Assembly: GCA_031285485.1 (NCBI GenBank)
Contig: JAITWC010000105.1
Coordinates: 1-7,507 of the forward strand
Direction: 5' to 3'
Length of the DNA stretch: 7,507 bases
Source: Alistipes sp.
Lineage (GTDB): Bacteria; Bacteroidota; Bacteroidia; Bacteroidales; Rikenellaceae
Shown: positions 1-6,356 of the stretch, piece by piece
Position numbering within the stretch: the stretch's first letter is position 1
How the letters are laid out: each line of letters opens with the position of its first letter
Made by a program: the position numbers and the translations under genes
Notes under the pieces: generated by a model
Databases searched by the model: none
What the model was told of the DNA's origin: nothing
What the model saw: the letters and a program-made list of their open reading frames with translations, nothing else

Positions 1-38
1 AATTACGAATGAAGTAAGTCGCAGTTCCTATTTTATTA

Positions 39-1133
39 TCAATTATTTGCGGCCGCCTGCCGTGCCGCGATCACCTCCGCCCACTCGCGGTACGCTTCGG
101 CAAGTCGGGGCATATAGTCGTCGAGGGTTGGGTATTCCTCGCGCGCGGCGGCGTATTTGTCGAGCTCGGCAACGAGCGGTTCGATCCAGCCGAACCCTTT
201 GCTTTTTTCCATCTGCACCAATCCCGCGACAGAAGTCGAATCCACTCCGTGGTCTTTCATGTACTTGATGACGGCAGCCCTAACCAGTGCCTCGTTAAGC
301 ATGATCTCCCAGTTACTGTATGCCTGACTGCTCATTTGTCGCCTGAGTGTCGCGTAAAACATCTCGCCTACCTCCCTGAATGATTCTCGGTGCACAGCTG
401 TCAACGGATTGACGAACGAATGGTTGAATTCATGTAGCAGAATAGGAATATATTCCCCCATCGGGAAATCCACCATCCCCGCCTCGTCGACGCTCCAGGC
501 GCCCATAAACGCATACACCTCCTTACGGCCATCCGTATACTCAACGGCACCGCCATAGTTGGATGATCCGAAGCCGAGACCGTTTACGATTGCAAATTTC
601 TCTTGAGGCTCCGCGCCGAAAAAGTTGGTATACCATTTCAAGTCCACCGCCTCATATACCGGCAGGAACCGTTCGGTTGCCCCGGCGTAAAGTTCGGCGT
701 TGTCGTCGAAAAAGCGGTTGGCTTCGGTGTCGGCGGCGAATTGTTTCAAAAGCGTCGTGAAGCGTTCCTTGTCGACATCTTTCCATCTGGGATCCAGCTC
801 GTTGTCAGTAATGTCGCTCCGCAGATTCAGATCGCCATTGAGGTGCATCGCCATTTGTGGCACGGCATTGTAAGAGACACCGTATTGTGATCGAATTTCG
901 CGGGCGAAGCATACCATTTCGTGCCTTTTATACTCCCCGAAGTGGTTATCTATCCGGTCGGTGTAGAGTTGGAAATGGGTATTGCTGTATTCCCGGCTTC
1001 CAGCCAACCGCCACACTATGCTCATCAGCTCTACATTCCGGTCTATGCGGGGTTTTTCCAAAACGGACGAATCCTGTGCCGTAGCCCAAAAGCATGTAAG
1101 CAGGGCGAAAATCAGCGTTGCCATACCTTTCAT
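39..1133 (-). CDS. Secreted DUF4932-family protein with a zinc-metalloprotease-like HEFNH motif
   Basis: A 364-residue protein. Residues 1-20 form a signal peptide: a hydrophobic run followed by WATAQ, so cleavage near the ATA/Q junction is likely and the protein should be periplasmic or secreted. The early segment VELMSIVWRLAG (about 35-45) is what I recognise as the start of DUF4932, an uncharacterised family common in Bacteroidota. Residues 234-238 are HEFNH, an HExxH motif followed by SFVNP. About 43 residues later, NEALVRA (280-286) places Glu281 where gluzincin-type peptidases carry their third zinc ligand. Peptidase activity is therefore plausible, but it is inferred from the motif and not a known family function. 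The start codon is 3 nt after the aroK stop (TAG-GAT-ATG), so the gene is probably co-transcribed and translationally coupled with aroK. Met4 is an alternative start. Its bases look less GC-rich than parC or aroK. No terminator is visible in the 38 bases that follow it. Confidence 0.85.
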   Translation of the reverse strand: MKGMATLIFALLTCFWATAQDSSVLEKPRIDRNVELMSIVWRLAGSREYSNTHFQLYTDRIDNHFGEYKRHEMVCFAREIRSQYGVSYNAVPQMAMHLNGDLNLRSDITDNELDPRWKDVDKERFTTLLKQFAADTEANRFFDDNAELYAGATERFLPVYEAVDLKWYTNFFGAEPQEKFAIVNGLGFGSSNYGGAVEYTDGRKEVYAFMGAWSVDEAGMVDFPMGEYIPILLHEFNHSFVNPLTAVHRESFREVGEMFYATLRRQMSSQAYSNWEIMLNEALVRAAVIKYMKDHGVDSTSVAGLVQMEKSKGFGWIEPLVAELDKYAAAREEYPTLDDYMPRLAEAYREWAEVIAARQAAANN

Positions 1134-1136
1134 ATC

Positions 1137-1673
1137 CTATTCAATGTGAAGATTGTTAATATGTTGCAGCATCATGCGCAAAAGCACACCGTCGGAGGCG
1201 TCGCCGCAATCGAGCACAAAGGTAGCGCGATTATAGTATTTTTCGCGCTCGGGGAGTGTTTTTTCTATGAAAGCGGTCAGTTCGGCGTCGCCCATGCCTG
1301 CGATCTTGGGCCTTTTGGCGCGACCGACGGGGCTCATGCGGCCCACCAAACGCGCCGCGGACATCTTCAGGTATATGGTCTGGCCGGCGCCGGCCAGCAT
1401 CTCCATCACTCCCTCGCGGCACACCGCTCCGCCGCCCAGCGCCACCACGGTGTCGTGCTCCGAGGCTGCCGCGTCGTCGATCACCCGGCTTTCGAGCTCG
1501 CGGAACGCCTCCTCGCCCCGACGTTCGAAAATCTCGGGGATCGTCATCCCGGCGCGTCGCTCGATCTCACGGTCGGTGTCGATCAGTTTCCAGCGCAGTT
1601 CCGAAGCCAACCGACGGCCCAGACTGCTTTTGCCACTCCCCATGAAACCTGTCAGAAATATCCTTCGCGCCAT
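1137..1673 (-). CDS. aroK: Shikimate kinase
   Basis: Phosphorylates the 3-hydroxyl of shikimate with ATP in the cytoplasm, the fifth step of the chorismate pathway to aromatic amino acids. The 178-residue length is normal for the family. Visible motifs: the Walker A loop GFMGSGKS at 9-16; DTD at 32-34, whose Asp34 binds shikimate; Arg58 in AFREL, also a substrate ligand; the GGG turn at 80-82; the LID region with GRAKRP at about 117-122; and ERExYYxRA near 142-150, which supplies the C-terminal arginine. No catalytic residue is missing. The ATG at 1673 puts the P-loop at the usual distance from the N-terminus. The gene follows the 41-bp repeat array and is followed after 3 nt by the DUF4932 gene, which gives a two-gene transcription unit. 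A possible promoter lies just upstream (1691-1723). Confidence 0.97.
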   Translation of the reverse strand: MARRIFLTGFMGSGKSSLGRRLASELRWKLIDTDREIERRAGMTIPEIFERRGEEAFRELESRVIDDAAASEHDTVVALGGGAVCREGVMEMLAGAGQTIYLKMSAARLVGRMSPVGRAKRPKIAGMGDAELTAFIEKTLPEREKYYNRATFVLDCGDASDGVLLRMMLQHINNLHIE

Positions 1674-1690
1674 GTCGTCAGAATGATTGC

Positions 1691-1723
1691 CAAATCAATA
1701 CGGTTCGGAAACAGTCCTGCAAT
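1691..1723 (-). promoter_or_regulatory. Possible Bacteroidota-type promoter for aroK
   Basis: On the minus strand, ATTG (1723-1720) is followed after about 21 nt by TTGATTTG (1698-1691). This resembles the Bacteroidota -33 TTTG and -7 TAnnTTTG boxes, with one mismatch in each and acceptable spacing. It lies 17 nt from the aroK ATG and its -33 part falls inside repeat unit 1. The match is imperfect and short, so this is only a candidate. Confidence 0.3.
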
Positions 1724-1906
1724 CCGCGGCGCCCCGTCCGAAGGTTCGGAAACCCTCCCGCAATCCGCGGCGTTCCGTCCGAAGGTTCGGAAACCCTCCC
1801 GCGACCCGCGGCGACCCGTCCGAAGGTTCGGAAACCGCCCCGCAATCCGCGGCGTTCCGTCCGGAGATTCGGAAACCCTCCCGCAACCCGCGGCGCCCCG
1901 TCCGGA
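1702..1906. repeat. Five tandem 41-bp repeats between parC and aroK
   Basis: Five consecutive units of exactly 41 bp: 1702-1742, 1743-1783, 1784-1824, 1825-1865 and 1866-1906. A degenerate start of a sixth unit (GTTCCGGA) follows at 1907-1914. On the plus strand each unit begins G[G/A]TTCGGAAAC, carries the core CCGCGG in its middle and ends CCGTCCG[A/G]A. Differences cluster in three places: the C-rich stretch after GGAAAC, the bases just before CCGCGG, and two bases after the core. Units 1 and 2 differ at about five positions. The period is not a multiple of three, so any peptide read through it changes frame each unit; coding is unlikely although several frames stay open. The array fills most of the 278-bp gap 1674-1951. 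The flanks are 46 bp to the parC stop and 28 bp to the aroK start. Confidence 0.95.
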
Positions 1907-1914
1907 GTTCCGGA
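1737..1914. other. Recurrent inverted repeats at the unit junctions of the 41-bp array
   Basis: Each junction between units carries a 6-2-6 inverted repeat. The first three are identical (TCCGAA-GG-TTCGGA at 1737-1750, 1778-1791 and 1819-1832). The fourth (1860-1873) is TCCGGA-GA-TTCGGA, with one arm changed. The fifth (1901-1914) is TCCGGA-GT-TCCGGA, in which the matching base of the other arm has changed too, restoring full pairing. In a parC-aroK transcript these would be 5-bp hairpins with 4-nt loops. They have no U tract, so they do not look like ordinary intrinsic terminators. A role in mRNA stability, processing or protein binding is possible but unproven. Confidence 0.6.
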
Positions 1915-1951
1915 TGATATAAATCGACACTTCATTGCCAACGCCTCCACG

Positions 1952-4723
1952 TCAGAACAGGTTCAACTGTTCGCTTTGCGGGTTTCGGGTGTCGTCGACG
2001 GGCTCCGCGCGCTCGATCTCCAGTTCGACGGGCGGGGGAACGGACCCCCCGTCGCTTCGCTCCGCCGGAACGGCGGGCGGGGCCGCGGCCGCGGACGTGT
2101 CGTCGTCGCCGAATTCATCCGCCGCGGTGTCGTCCGCCTCCGGCGCTTCGAACGGTCCGTCGATCGGGGCCGTGTCATCCTCCGGAGCGACCGCCCCGTC
2201 GTCTGCAACCGGCCCGTCGGTAAGAGGGGCGGCCGCAGGCTCAAGAAAAGCAAGCGCGGCAACTTCATGGGTCGTGATGCGCTTGCCCTTTGCCTTGTGG
2301 CTCTTGATGCCTATGTAGTCGGCGACGTTCACCCGGTCGGCGGGACGGGATGCGTTGGCCCCTCCGTAACTTACCTCAAGCAGCGGCGCCTCGTCGTCCG
2401 CGATACCCACCAGGCGGCAGTCGGCGTCGAGGTAGTCCTGCTGGCCGCCGCCGTTCGCCACGGCCGGGAAGCGCTTGATGTAGTAGTAGCCCAACCCTTC
2501 GTCGAAGTACGTGACGCTGTACACGCGGTCGGCGTCCCACTTCTCGACCCTCACCGTGTCCTCGGGGAAGTGGTGCGTGAGTTCGTAGCCCGTCACATAA
2601 TAGTGGTGGCGCGTGAAGACCGCGATGCGGTCGTCGCCCGCGAACTCGCCCAGCAGCACCCCGCGGCCGTCGGCATTGAGGCGGCGCACCTCCTCGTCGA
2701 ACCAGATGTTCTGCCCGCCGAGGGTCGAGGCACCCTTCTCCTTGAGCACTATCTTGTGGATGCCGTAGCGCGAGAACATGTTGCCCTGCGAGGCGCGGCC
2801 CTTGATCGCGAGGGTCGAGAAGTCGAGGTCGGTGATCACCTTCTTGAGCCTCGGGCGCGGTTTAAAATATATTTTGAGCACCTCGGCCTCGCCGTTGGGG
2901 TTGACCGAGAGCCACAGGATGTCGCTGTCGGGCGTGCCCTTGGTGAGGTCGTACTCCTTGTCGCGGGTGATGCCCACGATGGCGCACCGCTTCATCATGA
3001 TGGCGCCCTGCCTGCCGTCGCGGTAGAGCACGTTGTAGATCGTTCGCTCGTCGCCGCGCTTGAACACGCCGATGTAGAGTATGTTTTTGTGGAAGAACGC
3101 CTTGTCTGAGACTTTGGTGATCGTGTAACGGCCGTCCTTGCAGATCACGATCACGTCGTCGATGTCGGAGCAGTCGCACACGAACTCGTCCTTTTTCATC
3201 CCCGCGCCGATGCCGAAGAACCCCTCCGCGCGGTCGACGTAGAGACGGGCGTTGTTGGTGATGACTTTCGCGGCCTCGATGTTGTCGAACTCGCGTATCT
3301 CGGTGCGTCGTTCGCGCCCGGTGCCGTAGATTTTTTTGATGCGCGTGTAGTAGGCGATCGTGTAGGGGGTGATGTGCTCGATGTCGTGGCGCACCTGCTT
3401 CATTTCGTCCTCCACGCCGCGGATGTGCTCGTCGGCCTTGGCGGTGTCGTAGCGGCTGATGCGGATGAAACGCAGTTCGGTGAGCTTCACCACGTCGTCT
3501 TTCGTTACCTCGCGGCGCAGCAGGTTTTTGAACGGTTCGAGCCCGTCGTCCACCGCCGAATACGCCTCCTCGCGCGTCTTCGCACCTTCGATTCGCTGGT
3601 AGAGCTTGTTCTCGATGAAGATGCGCTCCAGCGACGACATGTGCCAGTCCTCGGCCAGCTCGTCGAGGCGGATTTGCAGTTCGCGCAGCAGCAACTCGCG
3701 GGTGCGGTCGGTCGAGCGCATCAAAATCTCGCTCACACCGAGGAAGTGCGGCTTGTCTTCCCAGATCACCGTCGAGTTGGGCGAGATGCTCACCTCGCAG
3801 TCGGTGAAGGCGTACAGCGCGTCGATGGTCTTGTCGCTCGACTCGTCGTTCGACACGTGGATGATTATCTCGACGCGCTCGGCGGTGTTGTCATCGACTT
3901 TGCGGATCTTTATTTTCCCCCGGTCGTTTGCTTTTATTATGGAGTCCTTGATGCTCTCGGTGGTGGTGCCGTAGGGGATTTCGGTGATGGCGAGGGTGCG
4001 GCGGTCGATCTTCGAGATCTTCGCGCGCACCTTCACCGCGCCTCCGCGCAGGCCGTTGTTGTAGCGCGAGACGTCGATCGCGCCGCCCGTCGGGAAGTCA
4101 GGGAACAGCTCGAACTCCTCGCCCCGCAGATACGCAACCGAGGCGTCGATCAGTTCGTTGAAGTTGTGCGGAAGTATCTTGGACGCCAACCCCACCGCGA
4201 TACCCTCGACCCCCTGGGCCAGCAGCAGCGGGAACTTCACCGGCAGCGTCACCGGCTCCTGGTTCCGCCCGTCGTACGACAGCATCCACTCGGTGGTCTT
4301 GGGATTGAACACCACGTCGAGCGCGAACTTCGACAGCCGCGCCTCGATGTAACGCGCCGCCGCCGCGCCGTCGCCCGTGAGGATATTTCCCCAGTTACCC
4401 TGGCAGTCGATCAGCAGGTCTTTCTGCCCGAGGCCCACCAGCGCGTCGCCGATCGAGGCGTCGCCGTGGGGGTGGAACTGCATCGTGTGGCCGATCACGT
4501 TGGCCACCTTGTTGTAGCGCCCGTCGTCTAAGCGCTTCATGGAGTGGAGTATCCGCCGCTGAACGGGCTTGAGGCCATCCTCGACGTGCGGCACGGCGCG
4601 TTCCAGTATCACATAAGAGGCGTAGTCCAGCCACCAGTCGCGGTACATTCCGCCGAGCCTGTGGCGGCTGCCTCCCCCACCCCCGTCGCCGCGGGCATCC
4701 ATATTTTTATCTTCGCTGTTCAT
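1952..4723 (-). CDS. parC: DNA topoisomerase IV subunit A (Bacteroidota type)
   Basis: The DNA-cleaving subunit of topoisomerase IV, which works with ParE (not in this window) to decatenate replicated chromosomes. Length is 923 residues. After a Gly-rich leader, the winged-helix breakage-reunion domain starts at about residue 26 (MYRDWWLDYASYVILERAVP). QRRILHSM lies at 55-62, the quinolone-region motif HPHGDASIGDAL at 84-95, and the active-site tyrosine is Tyr125 in AARYIEARLS. A tower and coiled-coil region with RELLLRELQIRLDELAEDW follows. The C-terminal beta-pinwheel includes IKGRASQGN near 640-648, a poor match to the gyrase QRRGGKG box, which favours ParC over GyrA. Residues about 826-918 are a low-complexity Ala/Asp/Glu/Pro tail, and the protein ends in QLNLF. 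Met1 follows the preceding stop by 6 nt; Met8 is an alternative start. The first 25 coding bases recur almost exactly at 6406-6430. Confidence 0.95.
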   Translation of the reverse strand: MNSEDKNMDARGDGGGGGSRHRLGGMYRDWWLDYASYVILERAVPHVEDGLKPVQRRILHSMKRLDDGRYNKVANVIGHTMQFHPHGDASIGDALVGLGQKDLLIDCQGNWGNILTGDGAAAARYIEARLSKFALDVVFNPKTTEWMLSYDGRNQEPVTLPVKFPLLLAQGVEGIAVGLASKILPHNFNELIDASVAYLRGEEFELFPDFPTGGAIDVSRYNNGLRGGAVKVRAKISKIDRRTLAITEIPYGTTTESIKDSIIKANDRGKIKIRKVDDNTAERVEIIIHVSNDESSDKTIDALYAFTDCEVSISPNSTVIWEDKPHFLGVSEILMRSTDRTRELLLRELQIRLDELAEDWHMSSLERIFIENKLYQRIEGAKTREEAYSAVDDGLEPFKNLLRREVTKDDVVKLTELRFIRISRYDTAKADEHIRGVEDEMKQVRHDIEHITPYTIAYYTRIKKIYGTGRERRTEIREFDNIEAAKVITNNARLYVDRAEGFFGIGAGMKKDEFVCDCSDIDDVIVICKDGRYTITKVSDKAFFHKNILYIGVFKRGDERTIYNVLYRDGRQGAIMMKRCAIVGITRDKEYDLTKGTPDSDILWLSVNPNGEAEVLKIYFKPRPRLKKVITDLDFSTLAIKGRASQGNMFSRYGIHKIVLKEKGASTLGGQNIWFDEEVRRLNADGRGVLLGEFAGDDRIAVFTRHHYYVTGYELTHHFPEDTVRVEKWDADRVYSVTYFDEGLGYYYIKRFPAVANGGGQQDYLDADCRLVGIADDEAPLLEVSYGGANASRPADRVNVADYIGIKSHKAKGKRITTHEVAALAFLEPAAAPLTDGPVADDGAVAPEDDTAPIDGPFEAPEADDTAADEFGDDDTSAAAAPPAVPAERSDGGSVPPPVELEIERAEPVDDTRNPQSEQLNLF
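4699..4723. repeat. 25-bp direct repeat, copy A (parC start)
   Basis: Covers the parC start codon and the next seven codons (MNSEDKNM plus one base). Identical at 24 of 25 positions to copy B at 6406-6430, in the same orientation; the single difference is A here versus G at the fifth base on the plus strand (silent, Asn AAT/AAC). The two copies are offset by 1707 bp. Confidence 0.9.
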
Positions 4724-4729
4724 TTCAGT

Positions 4730-4822
4730 TTACTGCTGATTGATGTTAGGAAACGACGTCGCGCACCGTCCGCCGCAGGCGGCGAGGGCGAGCAGGGCGA
4801 ATATGAGTATTATCCGCTTCAT
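4730..4822 (-). CDS. Tiny putative lipoprotein, 30 residues
   Basis: A short ORF reading MKRIILIFALLALAACGG for its first 18 residues and ending in SFPNINQQ. It has a complete lipoprotein signal: two basic residues, a hydrophobic stretch at about 4-15, and the lipobox LAAC with Cys16 as the acylated residue. The mature part is only 15 residues, with a second Cys four residues after the first. The stop of the upstream gene and this ATG are 6 nt apart, and its own TAA is 6 nt from the parC ATG, which supports a real gene translated within the operon. Alternatives are the remnant of a longer lipoprotein whose body was lost, or a chance ORF. No function can be assigned. Confidence 0.55.
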   Translation of the reverse strand: MKRIILIFALLALAACGGRCATSFPNINQQ

Positions 4823-4828
4823 TTTGAC

Positions 4829-5230
4829 TTAATCGCCGGAAATAATATCCTCTATCGTCGCCGCGCGTTTAACGTTTTCGATCCACCCGGCTTTGTTCCC
4901 GTAGTTATCCAACTTTTCCAACTGCCGCAGCATGTGGCTCCTGACCTCTTCCATGCTCATGATCTGGCCGGTTGGCTCGAACACGAGCTCCACCCGGCAG
5001 AAGTTGGGCAGAAAACTCAGCACCTGCCTCACGCGGGGCGGCATGATCCTGCCGGTCGCCTTGAAAACCGTTCCGCTCGAATCGACGAACGATTGGCCGG
5101 CCCAGTATCTACGGAACGTCGCCTCTTTCGGCGTGTAAATGTACGGATCGAACAGGACGTACGCCAGATAGTCCTCGTTCTTGTCCCAATCCTTGACCGA
5201 GACGTTTGCCGCCGGAAATTTTATCTTCAT
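4829..5230 (-). CDS. Uncharacterised 133-residue protein
   Basis: I do not recognise a family. From ATG 5230 the protein begins MKIKFPAANVSVKDWDKNED. There is no signal peptide or membrane segment, so it is probably cytoplasmic. The first half is rich in aromatic residues (YLAYVLFDPYIY, RRYWAGQSF) and suggests beta structure. Residues 77-91 (FCRVELVFEPTGQIM) look like a strand pair. The C-terminal third, from MEEVRSHMLRQLEKLDNYG, looks helical. I chose ATG 5230 because AGCGAGG lies just upstream and because the sequence becomes Arg/Gly/Ala-rich and unlike a folded N-terminus if extended to the in-frame TTG at 5377. The stop is 6 nt before the tiny lipoprotein gene. It lies within the segment bounded by the 25-bp direct repeats. 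Confidence 0.75.
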   Translation of the reverse strand: MKIKFPAANVSVKDWDKNEDYLAYVLFDPYIYTPKEATFRRYWAGQSFVDSSGTVFKATGRIMPPRVRQVLSFLPNFCRVELVFEPTGQIMSMEEVRSHMLRQLEKLDNYGNKAGWIENVKRAATIEDIISGD

Positions 5231-5286
5231 CCTCGCTTGCTTTTGCCCCGTGGGGCGGTTGTTGTTTGCGGGCGCGTGCCCGACGG

Positions 5287-5294
5287 CGAAGTTA
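5287..5294 (-). promoter_or_regulatory. Weak candidate -7 promoter element in the 5231-5390 gap
   Basis: The minus strand reads TAACTTCG here, one mismatch from the Bacteroidota -7 consensus TAnnTTTG and 56 nt upstream of the ATG at 5230. I see no good TTTG at the expected 19-21 nt upstream, so support is weak. The rest of this 160-bp gap shows only a short GC-rich GCCCC/GGGGC inverted repeat near 5245-5256, with no U tract on the gene strand. Confidence 0.2.
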
Positions 5295-5390
5295 CGAAAT
5301 TCCCGCGCCCCCGCCCTGCCGGACAAGACGCGCGGGACAGGATAAAAATCCAGTTCGCCCGCCACGGCCGGGTGCAAAAAGAGTTGTTTT

Positions 5391-6356
5391 TCATCTCTGA
5401 TCCACGGTTCGTATCATCCGCGCTTTCACCAACTCCTCGTAGGAGTTGACCTTGCCGTTGTAGTAGTAATTGTTCTTGTCGCGGGCGACCCAGTTGTGGC
5501 TCAGCACCTCGAACGTCTCCACATCCGCCCCCTCTATGAGGAACGGGCGCGGGTGGCCGCAGTAAAAGACGTGGGCGCGGTCTTTGGCGTAATCCGTCTT
5601 GCCGTTGTCGTCGAAGAAGGTGAAGGTCGCACGGTCGGCTCCCTCCACGCGGCGACCGTCGCGGTAGTAGTAATCCTTGTCGCAAGCCCACTCGTGCCAC
5701 GAATCTTCGGTCGCCGCCACATCGCGGAAAAAATCGGCCACCGTTCGGCTCTCCCGCTCCGGCTCGCCCAGCAGTCGGAAGGTGGCGGGATCGGAAACTT
5801 CGGGCAACACCGTACCCTTATAGTACACGGCGTTTTTGTCCTTCGCGTAGAGGTAGCCGAGTATCTCGAACGTCTCGCTGTCCGCCCCCGCAATAGTTCC
5901 AACGAGAGCCTCATCGCGAAACCATACGCTGTCGGCATCGAGCGCATAGTCGTCGTCCAGCACGTGGAACGTGGCCGGATCGGCACCCTCAAAAATCTTG
6001 TTGTAGGCGAAGACGTGGTTTTTGTCCACCGCATAGTGGCTGTCGATCGGGAGGAAAGTATCCACGTCGGCTCCTGCGACGACATCGCCCGAGTGGTAGA
6101 CGCGGTTCTTGTCCATCGCCCAACGCCGCCCCTCCATAAAATTGGAGCTCGTTTTGAACACCTTGAACGTTCGCCTGTCCGTGCCCACGACTTCCGTGTT
6201 GGCCTTCACAAACGGATTCGAACCGTCCGAGAAGTCGCGGAAATATACCTTCCCGCCACGGGTCACATACCTCGGCCACATATTCACGCAGCCCGCCGCC
6301 ATAACGCCCATTGTGATGGCAGTAATTATTTTGATGATCGTTTTCACATTCTTCAA
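5391..6356 (-). CDS. DKNYY-repeat lipoprotein
   Basis: A predicted lipid-anchored envelope protein of 321 residues from TTG 6356. The N-terminus MKNVKTIIKIITAITMGVMA leads to AGC, a lipobox with Cys23 as the acylation site. The mature part is a chain of DKNYY-family modules, recognised by DKN-x-V/Y-Y/F followed by GADxxTFxxL. Repeats begin at about residues 79 (WAMDKNRVYH), 108 (YAVDKNHVFA), 137 (YALDADSVWF), 170 (YAKDKNAVYY), 223 (WACDKDYYY), 256 (YAKDRAHVFY) and 289 (WVARDKNNYYY). The biochemical role of DKNYY proteins is not established. Start choice is uncertain: TTG 6356 overlaps the stop of the upstream mini-ORF as TTGA, while GTG 6347 would give a 318-residue protein with a slightly shorter but still good signal. 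No ATG gives a complete signal peptide. No surface-export motif is evident after the Cys. Confidence 0.85.
   Translation of the reverse strand: MKNVKTIIKIITAITMGVMAAGCVNMWPRYVTRGGKVYFRDFSDGSNPFVKANTEVVGTDRRTFKVFKTSSNFMEGRRWAMDKNRVYHSGDVVAGADVDTFLPIDSHYAVDKNHVFAYNKIFEGADPATFHVLDDDYALDADSVWFRDEALVGTIAGADSETFEILGYLYAKDKNAVYYKGTVLPEVSDPATFRLLGEPERESRTVADFFRDVAATEDSWHEWACDKDYYYRDGRRVEGADRATFTFFDDNGKTDYAKDRAHVFYCGHPRPFLIEGADVETFEVLSHNWVARDKNNYYYNGKVNSYEELVKARMIRTVDQR

Noticed and set aside
1702..1906. A CRISPR array.
   Set aside because: The units are directly adjacent and similar over their whole 41 bp; there are no unique spacers and no cas genes.
921..1922. A 333-codon plus-strand ORF.
   Set aside because: It runs antisense to aroK and the DUF4932 start and through the repeat array, and its translation is His/Ala/Arg-rich with no recognisable domain. 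Both opposite-strand genes have clear family motifs.
1678..1950. A repeat-encoded peptide spanning the parC-aroK gap, with an ATG at 1935 and a stop 4 nt before aroK.
   Set aside because: The 41-bp period shifts frame every unit, other minus-strand frames and the plus strand are open too, and the product is an Arg/Gly-rich repeat without domain features. It is best seen as the GC-rich array lacking stop codons.
5245..5256. A GCCCC/GGGGC inverted repeat as an intrinsic terminator.
   Set aside because: The loop is only 2 nt, and on the gene strand it is followed by A residues and not a U tract.
5231..5377. An N-terminal extension of the 133-residue protein from TTG 5377.
   Set aside because: The added 49 residues are low in order and rich in Arg/Gly/Ala, the start codon is weak, and a good ATG with a purine-rich site upstream exists at 5230.
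1976..5449. Long plus-strand ORFs (1976-3109, 3374-4531, 4544-5449) opposite parC and its upstream genes.
   Set aside because: They are antisense shadows of a high-GC gene with strong codon bias. Their translations are Val/Arg/Asp/His-rich and show no domains, while the minus strand encodes an intact ParC.
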